A stretch of DNA of 64,000 nt, from positions 8,310,501 through 8,374,500 of the forward strand of contig NC_080043.1 of assembly GCF_012489685.1 (NCBI RefSeq), read 5' to 3'. Both the position numbers and the translations under genes were made by a program. Source of the stretch: Lotus japonicus (lineage: Eukaryota; Streptophyta; Magnoliopsida; Fabales; Fabaceae). Positions within the stretch are counted from its first letter, which is position 1, and each line of letters starts with the position of its first letter. Below the pieces are notes generated by a model. It was not told where the DNA came from. It saw only the letters and a program-made list of their open reading frames with translations, and ran no database searches. Shown here piece by piece: positions 35,840 to 48,323 of this stretch.

Positions 35840-38630
35840 TTGACCCTGATTCACTATAGGGGTAGCAACTCAAAATATAAAAATTTCCACTTAATATAAC
35901 TCGCTTTGATGTTAGCCTCACCAACTCAACTGGCAAGCTACATGTATGATTTAGCGCAAATAATAATCAAGCAAAGCCGCATGGAGCATGTTAGATTACG
36001 TTTGTATTTTTTATTTTATTTTTGTGGTGTTTGAGAATACGTTGTGTGAGAGTTACATAATACACAGCTAAAACTAAGTTAAGAAAAATAATCACGAATA
36101 GTGGTATATAATATATGCCGTAACAACACTTTCCGTACATCCGTACATGTCCATTTTTAGGTTAGGTATACACCAAACATTTCTATATTTTATGTAAAAA
36201 AAAAAAACCTTTAATGGTTAAGAGAAAAATTATGAACAGTAGTGGAAAAAATATTTTCACTAGACAGATTACAATATCTGTCAATACATTATTAAACTCT
36301 TCCTCTGGCATAGAAATAATATGTTTCTCTTTTAAAATAAGATAAGCACGAATTAATTGTATGTTAAATCTGTGAAATCATTGATTATTTATGGAAAAAC
36401 TTATCATGTAGAGCTTCTCAATTAAAGTTGATGACACATAGATGTTCTAGCTTAAGCAAAAGTGATCTTATATTTGAATCTTTGTATTAAAATACTTGGT
36501 GTCACTCATAATGATTCTACCAACTCAAAATTAAGAAAGCAATTAAATAAATAAGAAAATGTGAAGCATGGAAATCCCAAAGAAGCTTTGATCTGCCTGC
36601 TTAATTATACTTCATCAATTGGGTTGGTTTTTTTTTTTTTTGCATTTTGGTCATGTAAAACAGCCAAATTCACTGCACAATCTATTCATTAACCAATCAT
36701 GCAATGGAGTTTACTACCCTTTGAGGGTTTGTCACTTTCTCTTCTCGTTCTCACTCTAACTGTTCATACACACAAGTTCTTTACATTGTTGGTATAACAG
36801 ATCAGTAACCACTAACCAAGAAAAACTACTTTGTACGTAATTTCATAAGTCATAAGTCCCAGGATCATATATAGGAACTGGCCATACTAGCACATGCATA
36901 ATTAAAATAGTCTAATAGAAGACCAAAATACAGATACAGGCTCATATGTAACAATAAAAGTAATTAAAGCAATACATTTTAGGTCGGTCCATAATGCATG
37001 CTTCGTATATTTATACACATGCAGTCTCATATATCTCCCTTAAAGTTTAGATTTTAATTTATTCACCCTCCCTCTCTTCAGTTGATTGCATGACACAAGA
37101 GTTGTATACTTGTATTCTGTCTTTGGTGCCCTGTTCCTCTTAGTTTCTCTATTCCCGGCTTGTTTTATTCTTTCCCTGTTCTGGCTGTTTCTCTACAGTT
37201 TCCCCCCTTGTAATTTTTTGCTGAGATTTTCCTAAAATCCAGGGATGACTAAGCAGGGGCAAATCACCCCTATCCCTCCGCCACTGATAAAAATTCCACG
37301 TTCAATGAGCATACCTAGGCTTTGGCTGTTATATATATATATATGTCAAATGATCTTTCGACAAAGATGAAATAAAGCTATCATCTAGGAATCCAAATCC
37401 GGCAGTCAAATATTGTTAATTAACTCAACTTTGTCACAAGATCTGTTACTACTGTTAGTATATATTCTCGCTTTGGTTTCTATTAAAATAAAACTAATTT
37501 ACCAAAAGTATTTTAACATAGGTACTATCAGAATAGCTTTAGCAAATAATTGGTTCTCTTTTTAATTTTATTTGTTTCAGTATTTTTTAGAAACAAAGAG
37601 CAAATTTATTAATTGTTACAATTTACACTCTATTTATGTTAAGTCACTAATAATTCCAATAACTTAATTAATTAAGTCATTACTAAGGTTCACATCCATA
37701 ATTTTATATTATATTCTAACATGTCTTTTCAGTAAGAGTTATTTGAATTTGGTGCGTGAATAATGCACATGCCCACATAGCATGTGCTATTTAATTCAAC
37801 TTTTTATTAGAAGAATTGAAGGCGGAAATGATTAGACTATGTATCGTTTAGATATATATATAGAGACTCTAATATCATGTTAAGTGACAAATTATATATC
37901 CAAAAAGTTTGGGTTACTAAGTAAGGGTCATATATGAATGATTTTATATGTAGGTACTACAGAGTGTAGCCACAACTTTGAGTGTGTCGACATGACTAGA
38001 CAAGATACATACTGCAATTGAAACAAGACCTAAAGGGGGAATTAAAATGACTTTATTATTATGTAATTAAACTCCTTGATATACGAGAGACATTATAAAA
38101 AAATGTAGAAGGTATGTTCACTTGTATTATGAGAGATTAGGATTTCAACCATGTTGGCTTTGTCCAAGAATTGAATGTCCCAAAATCTCAAGGGTTCACA
38201 AAGTAAACAATACTAAATACTCTAATTCTTGAGCTCTATTTAACCTCAGTCTACCCTTTTTATCCATATCTCATCACTAATATATTCCATTTACAAATTT
38301 TGAATTACAAACATATTATTAGTATGTGTAGCATCATTTTCTTGCTCATGAGATATAAAAAACAAACAAAGTAGTCCCTATTTTCTGCACATGTTTTTCT
38401 TCTAGTGGGCTCCATAAAAGAAAATGGATAGACATAAGTCTGGAGGAAAAGTAACATTTCAGACTTGTGTGCAAGTTTACAAATGAAACAAAAACAAAGA
38501 GATGACACAATAACAGACAGCTTGATCCCTTTGCAATTCAATCTCTGTAATTGAATTTTAGAGAAAGTGATGGGGACAATTCATTTTTTCTATCGGCTGC
38601 CCATGTGATGCTTCTTGGCTTTTATCAAAG
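35840..38630. other. Intergenic AT-rich region upstream of the dioxygenase gene
   Basis: No gene is supported. It holds short poly(T) and (AT) tracts (36627, 37332) and a CT-rich segment near 37060-37230. Short frames here have no recognisable domain. Confidence 0.5.
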
Positions 38631-38638
38631 AGGGGACC

Positions 38639-39453
38639 TGTTTACGCTGATTTTTGGTAAACAAATATCCTCTTAGTTCGACTAAAGGAAGTTTAGATTC
38701 AGGGTCCTTTTGAGAAAACGCTTTGCCAAAGTGTTGTGTGCGTGTGAGTGTTTTTCGACAACAACGAATCGGTTTAAATAGAACTGAATTTCATTAAGCA
38801 CGGGTCAATTACAAAGAAGTCACATACATCAAAATAACACGAAAGCTACAAGAAATGTGGATTTCGACAGGAAAATGCATAAAGGAACTGGAAATTAACA
38901 AGCTTAAATACAAGAAAACTAAAGTGTTGGTTCTGCAACATACTCCTCCATCATCACGTTTTGCTCCTTGAGTCTCATTGATTCGGACATTTAGAGCTTT
39001 TTGGTGAATTTTCAGAGTTTGAGTTGGGAACCCCTTTTTCTGCTGCTGCTTTTCCTATTTATAGTGCTGCTTCTTCCTCCACGTTCTTGGCGGTTTTTTC
39101 TTCAATGCATGATGGCTTCGTGGGTTTGAATTTTGGCGCCTTACCCCACGTTTAGCCGATGGATTTGTGCACGTGACTTTGATTGGTTTGCTTGCGACGT
39201 GGGTAGCCTTGAGTCGTGGGTAACCACCGCTGTTTGTGGCATCGTGGGTACGCACACGTGCTGATAATTGCCCACCTTTGGTAACTGCCTCTTTCGTCGC
39301 GTTTGCCGGTTTGTCGAATTTTCCTTTACTCCCCTGACTTTGGGGGGAGTGTTGCCTGATGGGCTTCGAGCTCCGTCGCGGTTCTTCCTGTCGAGGAAGC
39401 ATCCTTCTAACACCGGTGTCGATAATTGTAGCATTAGAAATCTTGGCTCAACA
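38639..39453 (-). repeat. 3' LTR of the Tat retrotransposon
   Basis: 815 bp, TG...CA ends, about 99.5% identical to 52020-52834. It contains a minus-strand TATA box (ACTATAAATAGG, complement of 39054-39065). Short frames inside it are LTR sequence, not genes. Confidence 0.95.
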
Positions 39454-39762
39454 GTTGCCCCCCAAAAATGTTGGTTGTCGACTACTCTAGCTTGAAGACA
39501 CCAAGCATTTTTGATCGCACCCGTTCAATCTCAACGATTCAAATACTTTGTGCTTTTGACCGTTCGATTCTCAGGTCCAATCAGCAGCCGTAACGTCTGA
39601 TGACTCTCCACTAGCTGACAGTTATAGCCTTTTTAGGGCCATGATTCCATCTATACCAAAAAGCTGAGACATGACTTGATTTAGCTAATAAAATAACCAC
39701 TTGGACTCCAAATTTTATAAATTAATGCACAATGTGGCCTGGGTTCCGTTTGCCTCTCTGCT

Positions 39763-39770
39763 TATAAATA
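39763..39770 (+). promoter_or_regulatory. TATA box of the antisense PMD gene
   Basis: TATAAATA, 117-124 bp before the ATG at 39887, directed away from the 3' LTR and antisense to gag-pol. Confidence 0.65.
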
Positions 39771-39886
39771 CCTTATTGCCGTTTCTTGTTCAAACTTTAC
39801 TTTCCTCCCCAAGCTTTCAGCTTTCTCTCCCAGAGTTCTCACTTCATCTTTCTTCATTTTCTCCGGAATACCTATTATTTCTTTCA

Positions 39887-42800
39887 ATGGCTTCCGACCC
39901 TGAGCAGACCATTCCGTTGGCCACTGAGCTTAAGTTGGATGAATCCAAACGCGTGGCAATCCCGGAACCTCCCAACGAAGCGGAGAAGAGAGCTATCTGG
40001 AAATCCCAGGTACTCATTCCTTTCTCTGTTAATGGTACTTTACGCGCCATTTTGGGTCCTTTGAAAGTAGTAAAGCATGATAGGCCCAATAGTCTTCCTG
40101 AAGAACATGAGTTATTTCACCCTAGTGTTAGGGGAGAGGAGCTTATTTTGGCATTCCAACCTTCTTACCGTATGCCATTTCTTAACGATCCCAAGCGGGC
40201 TTTTCGTTCAGCTCCCCCTAACCCTTCTGCTAACGACAAAGCTTACCTCAAATGGTTAGATAGGGTTGAGGAAGCCAAGAGGCAACACTGGAAGGATGTC
40301 GGGATTCTCGACTTGATTCAACTGTCGAGATCGCAAATCTCGTATAACCCTGCTATGCTGTTGAGTGCGCTTTATTTTTGGGAGAGGTCTACCAATTGCC
40401 TTCATGTTCCCTTTGGCATGATTACCCCCACCCTCTTGGATGTTGCTGCTATCACCGGATTATGGCCCATTGGTGATGATTATCACTCCGCACCTGCAAC
40501 TGCTAAACCCATTTCGCTTCCTACTGACAACATTTCGTTTAGTCGATTTATTAAGGACCATTATGTCGAGAGTGGTGAGGTGTCTGACGCTGAACATGTC
40601 GCGTTCCTATTGTATTGGCTTTCAGCTTATGTTTTCTGTACCAAGTCTTTGCGCATACCTGCCAAGCTTTTGCCCTTAGCCAACTTGCTCCACGAGGGTC
40701 GACAACTTGCCATGGCCAAGCTTGTTCTTGGTAACCTTTACCAGATGCTGAATGAGGCTGTCGAGGATATCCGGAATGCCAAAACTGTTTCTCTAAATGC
40801 AGCTGGACCCCTCTGGTTATTTCAGCTTTGGTTGAACGCAGTTTTCGAATCTCTATTGCCGGCACGAGACAATCCTCCAGCTGTTTCTAACACCAGGATT
40901 GATGCCCACACGCTCGAGACCCTGACCCCAGCTTATGATGTGTCGAGCTTTGAGGCCGATTTCAGAAAGTACTTTACCATGTTTCTTGAGCTGAAGCATT
41001 ATCGCTCTAGTTTCTCTCCTTATAGCAAGGCTACTCGTGGCCCTTTCTGGCTGAGGAATTCCTATCCTAACGCTTCTGATTCCGCATTGCCCAAAGAACA
41101 TCATATTACGCTTTGGAGGACCATCCTTTCTCCTAGGGTTTTAACTGTGGGCTTTGCTAGCAGTGATTACACTTTGTGTGGCTACAACCCTCAATTGGTT
41201 TCTCGACAGTTTGGGCTTAGCCAAGCTCTGCCCAACACCTTGTTTGACAGGAGTCTTGTCTTGTACACTGGGGCTGTTAAAAGGGCTTCTGCTTTTGACA
41301 CGACTGTTCATTTCTATAACAAGAAACTTCTCAACCTGAGCCCCTTCACTTATGCTCCTTCGTATTATGCCACTAATGCTTTCAAAGCCTGGTGGTCTGA
41401 TTATTGGGCCCAGATTTCGAAGCCCCTCGTAGATTGTCTTCAATGCATGACAGATGCTTTTCTTTTGCAGAAGCAGGATCTCAAGAAGACCAAAGGTATG
41501 CACCTGGCAGAAATTCGATCCTTTCAAGAGTTCTTTGGTGTGGTATATTATCCAACTCTTCGCCTTCGAGATACGGTTGCGAAAGCAGCCCAAGTATTAA
41601 GGCAAAAATGGGAATCTAAAGCCAAAAAATCCAAGTTAGTTATTCCTCCTGGTGATGAAGGTCTATCTTTTGTTATTCGAAAAACTGGCTTTAGGTTCCC
41701 ATCTTTGCCTACGAGTAGGTTTGCATTGGCCTTTCCACCGGTCTTGCCCAAATGGGTTGACCATGTAAATATAAATGTGTTGGCCAATCAAGCTCTTCCT
41801 CCTCGAAAGCGAGTGACTTGGACCAAGTACCACTTATGGAACTTTCCGTATCATGTGCCCGTCGAAATCTTCAACCACATATCGCTGAACATGCGTATTG
41901 GTCAAGGTAATATTTCGACTTGGCCTAGGTTTTTCTATTTTACCTCTTGATTTCTCTTTTTATTTGCAGCTGAGGTCATTACCCATCCGACTCCTCAAGT
42001 TATTTCTCCGGTGGCTCATTCTTCTAAAGACAAGCCAGTTGTGATTGAGGACGATGATGATGATGATGAGGATGATAATGTCAGTCTCGCTGACAAGCTC
42101 AAGGTACTTTCCTCGTGGCTTTTCCTTTTCCTTTTCAATTACTTTGGAATATTGACTAATGTATTCTTCGACAGGGTCGAAAAAGGAAACCTAAGCCTGC
42201 TGCTTCGGCTAGCCAGAAGAGGGCCAAGGGGGCTGGTGTTTCCACCACCAGTGGGGCTTCTAAGTTGGTATCTGATGCTCAACCAGAAGTCGATGGCAAA
42301 GAAGGTGGTGGTGACGCCACTATTCAGGTATGTTTCTCATTCTCGAGAGTGCCTTGTGACATGTTAACCTGTGATTTCTTAGTCTGATCGTGTTTTGTTC
42401 TTATCTTCAGGCTGATGTTCATGAGCATTTCATTTCCAATCCTCCATCTCGTGAGGATTCTCCAGCTCCCAACCCTGCAAAATCCAAAGTTGAGGGTGTC
42501 GAGAAGCCTCCCAAGGCCGCATCCTCGGCTAAAAAGACCTCGACATCTGAGGGGAGGAGGAAGGTTAGGAGCAAATCTGGTCACAAATCTCCCCATCGTT
42601 CCAAAAGCTCCACCAACTCAAGCCCTTCTAAGGAGTCTACTTGCCAGGTACCCTTACACTTTTCCATGTTCTGTTGGTTCCTTAACTGTGCATTTTACTT
42701 TATCGAAGAGGGCATTAAAGAGGTTTTTTCTGATTTTCTCTTGTAGGAAACTCAAGGTGCAACCTCTCCCATTCGCGAAGCAGAAGCTCTTCCAGGCAAG

Positions 42801-43622
42801 GACGATAACCCCATGCCTCCTCCAAAGTCGACTGCCATTGTGCAACCTTCGCCTCAAGCCAAGGGTGGCTCTTCATCTCATGTGTCTAGTGAAAAGCTTG
42901 ACACTTTATTTGAGGAGGACCCGCTGGCAGCTTTGGATGGCTTTCTCGATGACACCTTGGAATGGGATTCTCCACCCCATCAAGTTGATGCCACTGCTGA
43001 AACTGCTCAATCTAGTGGGGTGGCCAACCTTCAGCAAATCGAGGAGAGCATGGGTCGGCTGAAGGCTATCGTCTTCGCCAGCGGATTTCTCGACCAGATT
43101 CAAGTTGACCCTCAAGCGAGTCATGCTGCTAAGGAATTGCTTGTCTTCCTACTTGGCCAAAAGCTTGATTCTCATCAGGCTGCTGCTATGGCCAACCTTC
43201 AATCTTTCTTAGTGGATGCTTTAGCCACTTTTCATCAAGTCAAGGACGTTGGCCAAGCTGTCAGCCTTAAGGAAGCAAAAGTCTCTTCTGGCAAAGCTCA
43301 AGTTGCAGCGATGAAAGAAGACTTTAAGAAATTTACTGCTAGGAAGGTTTTAATTGCAGATGAAATTTCTGATGTCGATACTAAACTTGAGGAGCTGCAT
43401 CGAGAGATTACCAAGTTGGAGAAAAAGCGAGCTGATTTGGTCGAGGAAGGCCCTGCTGTGAAAGCTCAGTTGGATGCGCTTACTAAGGAATCCAAAGCTC
43501 TGATCATCTCGACAAAAGATGTTATCGAGGAGTTGGAGGTTGACCAGGCCGTGAAGAAGGATCTCGATGCCAAGATTGCCACCTTTGCTGATCGCTTGAA
43601 TTCTTTTAAATTTCTGCTTTAA
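39887..43622 (+). CDS. Plant mobile domain protein encoded antisense in the Tat retrotransposon
   Basis: Five exons, 39887-41906, 41970-42103, 42175-42327, 42411-42647 and 42747-43622, give 1139 aa with every junction GT-AG and in phase. Exon 1 carries the PMD/aminotransferase-like domain (about residues 100-450): GILDLIQLSRSQISYNPAML, then CLHVPFGMITPTLLDVAAIT and SFSRFIKDHYVESGEVSD. Middle exons are disordered: an acidic run (EDDDDDDEDDN), basic GRKRKPKP and Ser/Lys-rich stretches that could be nuclear localisation signals. Exon 5 ends in a long coiled coil (DVDTKLEELHREITKLEKKR). The gene has its own TATA box and lies wholly between pol and the 3' LTR. The frame is open throughout, unlike gag-pol on the other strand. 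Additional antisense ORFs are known in this retrotransposon clade. Function is unknown; interference with host PMD-dependent silencing is a hypothesis. Confidence 0.87.
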
Positions 43623-44023
43623 GACTTTCTCTTATCAGTATGTAATGATGGCACTATTCTAACCATGGCTTTCGATGCCGATTTGCATGTAATATTTCGA
43701 CAATGGTTTTGGCACGTAGGCCATATAATTTGACGTTTAATTTGCCAAGTCTTTTCAGTTTCCACTATGCATTTATTCTGACGGCTATTCACTTATTGTT
43801 GCGCCGTTCAAACTCCACTGCACCCTTTACGTAGTCGTTGCTTGGTTTCTGGAAATAAGCCAATTTATATCTTAGACCACGTTTTCTTGATTCAATGAAA
43901 GTCTTTGTTCATTAAAGGCCAAAGCCATTTACGATGGTAGTGGTAATTTACGTGGCCTGTAACCATAAGATGAAGAGTTGGCAACTGATTGCCACTAATT
44001 AATGCACTCCTTTGTTGTTATAC

Positions 44024-44031
44024 TATAAATA
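44024..44031 (+). promoter_or_regulatory. TATA box of the 161-aa antisense gene
   Basis: TATAAATA, about 100 bp before the ATG at 44128. It matches the octamer in front of the antisense PMD gene. Confidence 0.65.
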
Positions 44032-44127
44032 GAGCGTTTTTGGTTACTTCTCTTCAGTAACTTCTTCAAACTCTTCCTTGCTTCTTTTCCAGAATTCCTC
44101 TCCTGTCTTTGGCAACCTCCCTTAACC

Positions 44128-44613
44128 ATGGCTAGCCGTCGTATCCTTAATCAGATCCGGAGCTTGGCCTTTGACCAAGACCTGTTTTGGGAATCGCATT
44201 CCTTCCTTTCTTTGGCTGAAGAGCTTACTGGGCTCATCAACCAGCTTCTGCAGAGGAATATTTTTGCCTCTGTAAAAACCCCTCTCCTGGAGTTTCTGGG
44301 CCTTCTGCATGAAGCGGTGCCCCTGTATGAAGAACACTGGGAACTCACGGCTCGAGTGTTCTTTGCTGAACACCAAATAGATGAGAAGATGGAGGAATTC
44401 GAGGCGTTGAGGGCTGCTCTGAACCGAGTGGACCCTGAGGGGAGTGTGGGAGCTCTGAAAGCCTTGGTGGACAAGCTTTCTACCACTGCCCGTGAGGAGC
44501 TGGATCTTCGACAGGAGAAATCGCGACTGGAATCCCAACAAGAAGATGTCTTAAGGCGCATGGAGCCTCTTAGGGCCAGATACAATAGTTATAGGGCCAA
44601 TCTTCCCTTTTAG
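44128..44613 (+). CDS. Small coiled-coil protein, second antisense gene of the Tat element
   Basis: An intronless 161-aa frame starting at ACCATGGCT, a strong plant start context, with a TATA box 100 bp upstream and AATAAA at 44651-44656 downstream. The protein is largely helical by eye. Its C-terminal half (EELDLRQEKSRLESQQEDV) has heptad-like spacing and ends RARYNSYRANLPF. I recognise no domain. Its tail is loosely like the end of the neighbouring PMD gene product (FADRLNSFKFLL), so it may be a diverged relative of that last exon; this is weak. It lies 505 bp after the PMD gene and ends about 80 bp from the end of the opposing integrase frame, so the two transcripts may overlap at their 3' ends. 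Confidence 0.6.
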   Translation: MASRRILNQIRSLAFDQDLFWESHSFLSLAEELTGLINQLLQRNIFASVKTPLLEFLGLLHEAVPLYEEHWELTARVFFAEHQIDEKMEEFEALRAALNRVDPEGSVGALKALVDKLSTTAREELDLRQEKSRLESQQEDVLRRMEPLRARYNSYRANLPF

Positions 44614-44693
44614 AGCTTTTTTGCCATAGTTGTAATGCTTCATTTTAATTAATAAAACATCCGAGTTTTGGCAATTTATTTTCTTTTACCTCC

Positions 44694-46609
44694 TTATTCG
44701 ATGTTTATTTCATGCAACGTTGGCTTATACGTTTTTAAGTATTTGCCATTTATCGTCATCTGTCGATTTCGACCTCCTAATTCCTTAATCGAATAAGCGT
44801 TGTTTAAAAGTACTTTCTCGACTGTGAAAGGGCCTTCCCAGTTTGGGGCCCACTTTCCGTAACGTTTATCCTTTTTATCGACTGGTAAGACAACCTTCCA
44901 TACGTAATCACCGGGCATAAAAGATTTAGCTCTAACCTTTTTATTATAAGCTTTAGCAACGCGATCCTTTTGCCTGGTTAAGGTATCCAATGCCAATAGT
45001 CTCTCTTCGTCGAGATCGACTAAATCATCAAGCATCATATTCCAATAGTCTTCACTTGGAATTTCTTCTTGCCTTTGGATTCTACATGACTGTAAATATA
45101 CTTCTGCTGGTAACACCGCTTCTTGGCCGTATGCTAGTCGAAATGGCGTTGCTCCGGTAGCTTCCTTAGGTGAATTCCTGTAAGCCCAAAGCACTTGGCC
45201 TAACGTTTGATGCCAGCTTTTAGGTTTTCGACCGACATGTTTTTTAATCAAGGAGATTAATGTTTTGTTGGCCGCTTCTACTTGGCCATTCGCTTGAGCA
45301 TAATAAGGAGTCGAGGTTAGGAGTTTTATACCCCAAGACTCTGCGAATGATGCCACTTTTTGACCTACAAATACTGTGCCTTGGTCTGTAGTAAGTGACT
45401 CAGGTAACCCGAAACGATACACTATGTGATTCTGGATGAAATCGATCACCGTGTCCTGGGTAACATTTTGTAGAGGAATTGCCTCTACCCATTTGGTAAA
45501 GTAATCTATGGCCACTATTATGTACTTATGCTGCCTAGAAGAACATGGGTTAATCTCGCCAATTAGGTCTAAAGCCCATCCTCTGAATGGCCAAGGTTTA
45601 ATGATTGAGTGTAACTCACTTGCTGGCACATGTTGTATCCTTGCATGTTTCTGGCAATCTTGGCACCCCTTGGCATACTCCATGCAATCTTTCATGATAG
45701 TGGGCCAATACATCCCTTGTCGAAATAGGATCCACTTCATCTTGATTCCTACCTGGTGGGCACCACACAACCCATCGTGAACAGCCGAGATCGCTATGAA
45801 CGCGTCGTCTTCGCTTAAACACTTCAGTAGTGTTCCGTCGACATTCTTCTTGAATAGCTCGTTTCCCATGACGACATAGCTCATTGCCCTGTACTTTGTC
45901 TTCCTGTCTGTAGTGCCCACAAGATTTTGCAAGTAATCGACAATTGGTTTTCTCCAATCATTAGGTGCCATATTGTTAATGACTAGGACGTCGAGGTCAG
46001 AGGGGTTTAGTTTTTCTTTGACCTCGATAAGCTCTTTTAGCCGAAATTTATCGACCATGTATCCTGACACGATTTGTGCCAATTCATTGGCCTCTTGATT
46101 ATCTATCCTGGGAACATGGCCTATTCCGGCTTCGTCGAATTTGGCCAACAAATTATTCGCTTTTGTGTAGTATCTAGCTAGATTTTCACTAACGCATTTG
46201 TATTCCTTGGTAAGTTGCTTTATTACCAACTCAGAATCTCCTTTTACGACAACATTCTTTGCCCCAAGGGCTATCAGGATTTCGAGGCCTGATATAAGGC
46301 CTCATACTCAGCCTCATTGTTTGAGCAGTTACTCTTAATCCTAAACCTGAATTTCGTGGGGGTTCCCCCTGGGGATACTATGAACATCCCGATTCCGGTG
46401 CCATTCTTGTGGCTGGAACCGTCGAAAAATAGCTTCCAAGGTTGGATACCTACGTAAGTTACAATTTCTTTAGGCAAAGTATGATCTGCCAAGAAGTCAG
46501 CAATTGCCTGCCCCTTAACTGCCTTTAGTGGGGCATAAGTTAGTGAATACTCGGTTAGGGCTAAAGCCCATTTGCCAATTCGACTGTGCAAGATAGGTTT
46601 GGATAACAT
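44694..46609 (-). pseudogene. Second RNase H and integrase part of Tat pol
   Basis: Minus strand. 46609-46274 encodes the archaeal-type RNase H (KLFFDGSSHKNGTGIG with the first Asp, NNEAEYEAL with the Glu). A frameshift near 46270 leads into 46229-44694: the end of that RNase H, then the integrase with the zinc-binding H/C region (CQDCQKH), core acids in ALDLIG, TTDQGT and NGQVEAANK, and a chromatin-facing C-terminal part (GDYVWKVVLP, WEGPFTVEK). The integrase frame itself is open over 500 codons, but it is cut off from upstream pol by shifts, so no full polyprotein can be made. Confidence 0.88.
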
Positions 46610-46622
46610 GTGCTTTATTATA

Positions 46623-48323
46623 TCATAATGAGAAAAAAACCATTACATCGATTGGCTTTATATAATATTTCAGCTTTATACAAGAGAAGTACAAGCATAA
46701 ACACAGTTTCTTGATCATAGTGTATCGAGTTTCTGCGTCATTTAACACCCTACTTAAGTAAAATATGGCTCTTTCTTTGCCATCCTCATCTTCTTGGGCT
46801 AACATGCTTCCAATGGTTTCATCTGTGGCAGAGATATACAACTTCATTGGCCTCCCTCCTATGGGTGGCGCCATCACAGGTGGGTTGGACAAGTACTCTT
46901 TGAGCTCCTCAAATGCTTTTTGATGTTCTGCTTCCCAGTGGAACACATCTTCTTTTTTAAGTCGAAGAAGTGAGGAGAATGATTTAGTCTTCTCGCTGAG
47001 GTTAGCAATGAATCTCCTCAGGAAGTTGATCTTTCCCAGTAATGATTGCAGTTGTTTCTTGCTGGTTGGTGGACTTGTGTCGAGAATGGCCTTAGCCTTG
47101 TTTTTGTTGATCTCGATGCCCTTTTTATGCACCACAAAACCTAAAAAATCACCTGCAATAACACCAAAGGCACATTTAAGGGGGTTCATCTTTAAGCCAT
47201 ATTTCCTCATCCTCTCAAAGGATTTCCTTAGATGGGATAAATGGTCATCCCTTGATGGGGATTTTACCACAATATCATCAATGTAAACCTGCATGAAAGT
47301 TTCAATGAAATCATGAAAAATGGTATTCATTACCCTTTGGTAGGTCGCGCCAGCGTTTTTCAACCCAAATGGCATGACCACCCACTCATATGTCCCCAGG
47401 GCACCAGGACATCGAAAAGCTGTCTTCGACACGTCTTCTTCTGCTATGAAGATTTGGTTGTAGCCTGAATAACCATCTAGCAGGCTTAAGTACTCGTGGC
47501 CAGCAGTTGAATCCACCATCATCTCGGCGATAGGCATGTGATACTCATCTTTTGGAGTGGCAGCATTAAGATCTCGAAAGTCAATGCAAACCCTCATCTT
47601 TCCATTCTTCTTGATTACTGGGACCACGTTAGCTAACCAATCCACATATCGAGTTGTTCTGATAAATTTGCACTTGAGGAGTCTTTCGATTTCTTCCTTG
47701 ATTTTTACCAACATGTCTGGATGGAACCTCCTAGGTAGTTGCTTGACTGGTTTCTTGTCTTCTTTGATGGGTAATTGCAATTCCACCAGTTCTCGACTAA
47801 GTCCTGGCATTTCATCATAATCCCAAGCGAAACAGTCTTTGAATTCTTTGAGTAATTTCACCATCCTATCCTTTAACTCTGGGTCAATAAGAGCGCTGAT
47901 ATATGTTGGCCTTTTTTCTGAGCCATCACCCAAGTCCACTTCTTCCAAAGGGTCCTGAGCTTCCATTTTCTTGGAAATGTCGATCGCTGGCTTCTCGAAA
48001 CCCAATGGGCTATCATCATAGATGCAATCCAGCCTCAAATTACGGAGATCTTCGAATTCCTCGACACTCTGCTCGTCTTCTTCCAAACGCATGTTATCCT
48101 TATTTGTGGTTACCTCCTCTTGAGATGTCATTTCGACAGGCAGAATTGAGGCATTAGCTGCATCAATAGCCATTTCTTTGGCCATTCTTTCGGCCTCTAA
48201 GGCCGTTCTTATTTTGTTTTCGGCTGCGTAAGCCGAAATTCGAGCTATGCTCGAATTAATCATCTTTACCACTGGTTTGCCACTCAGTAGTGGCATCTTT
48301 TTCTTCGTCGCTGTGCCATCCAC
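46623..48323 (-). pseudogene. Reverse transcriptase / RNase H part of Tat pol
   Basis: Minus strand, 566 codons open. RT motifs: LPRRFHPDMLVKIKEEIERL, MRVCIDFRDLNAATPKD, SLLDGYSGYNQI, VMPFGLKNAGATYQR and the catalytic YIDDIVVKS. The Gypsy RNase H follows (LYISATDETIGSMLAQED). The frame stops at 46623 beside a T7 run (minus strand) that coincides with a shift into the next pol segment. The start also lies in a different frame from the protease segment, with which it overlaps at 48256-48323. Confidence 0.9.

Noticed and set aside
38305..38541. 78-codon minus-strand frame left of the retrotransposon
   Set aside because: No domain, AT-rich codon use like random intergenic sequence, and no promoter context.
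39055..39495. Frames of 75-115 codons inside the left LTR (and the same at 52436-52894)
   Set aside because: They fall wholly in the LTRs, show no domain, and overlap each other on both strands.
42415..43062. 215-codon plus-strand frame overlapping the antisense PMD gene
   Set aside because: It is an alternative frame of exons 4-5 and ignores clear splice sites; the spliced gene explains the region better.
48256..48323. Programmed ribosomal frameshift between protease and RT
   Set aside because: No slippery heptamer with a downstream fold was evident, and several other shifts and stops in gag-pol show general decay.
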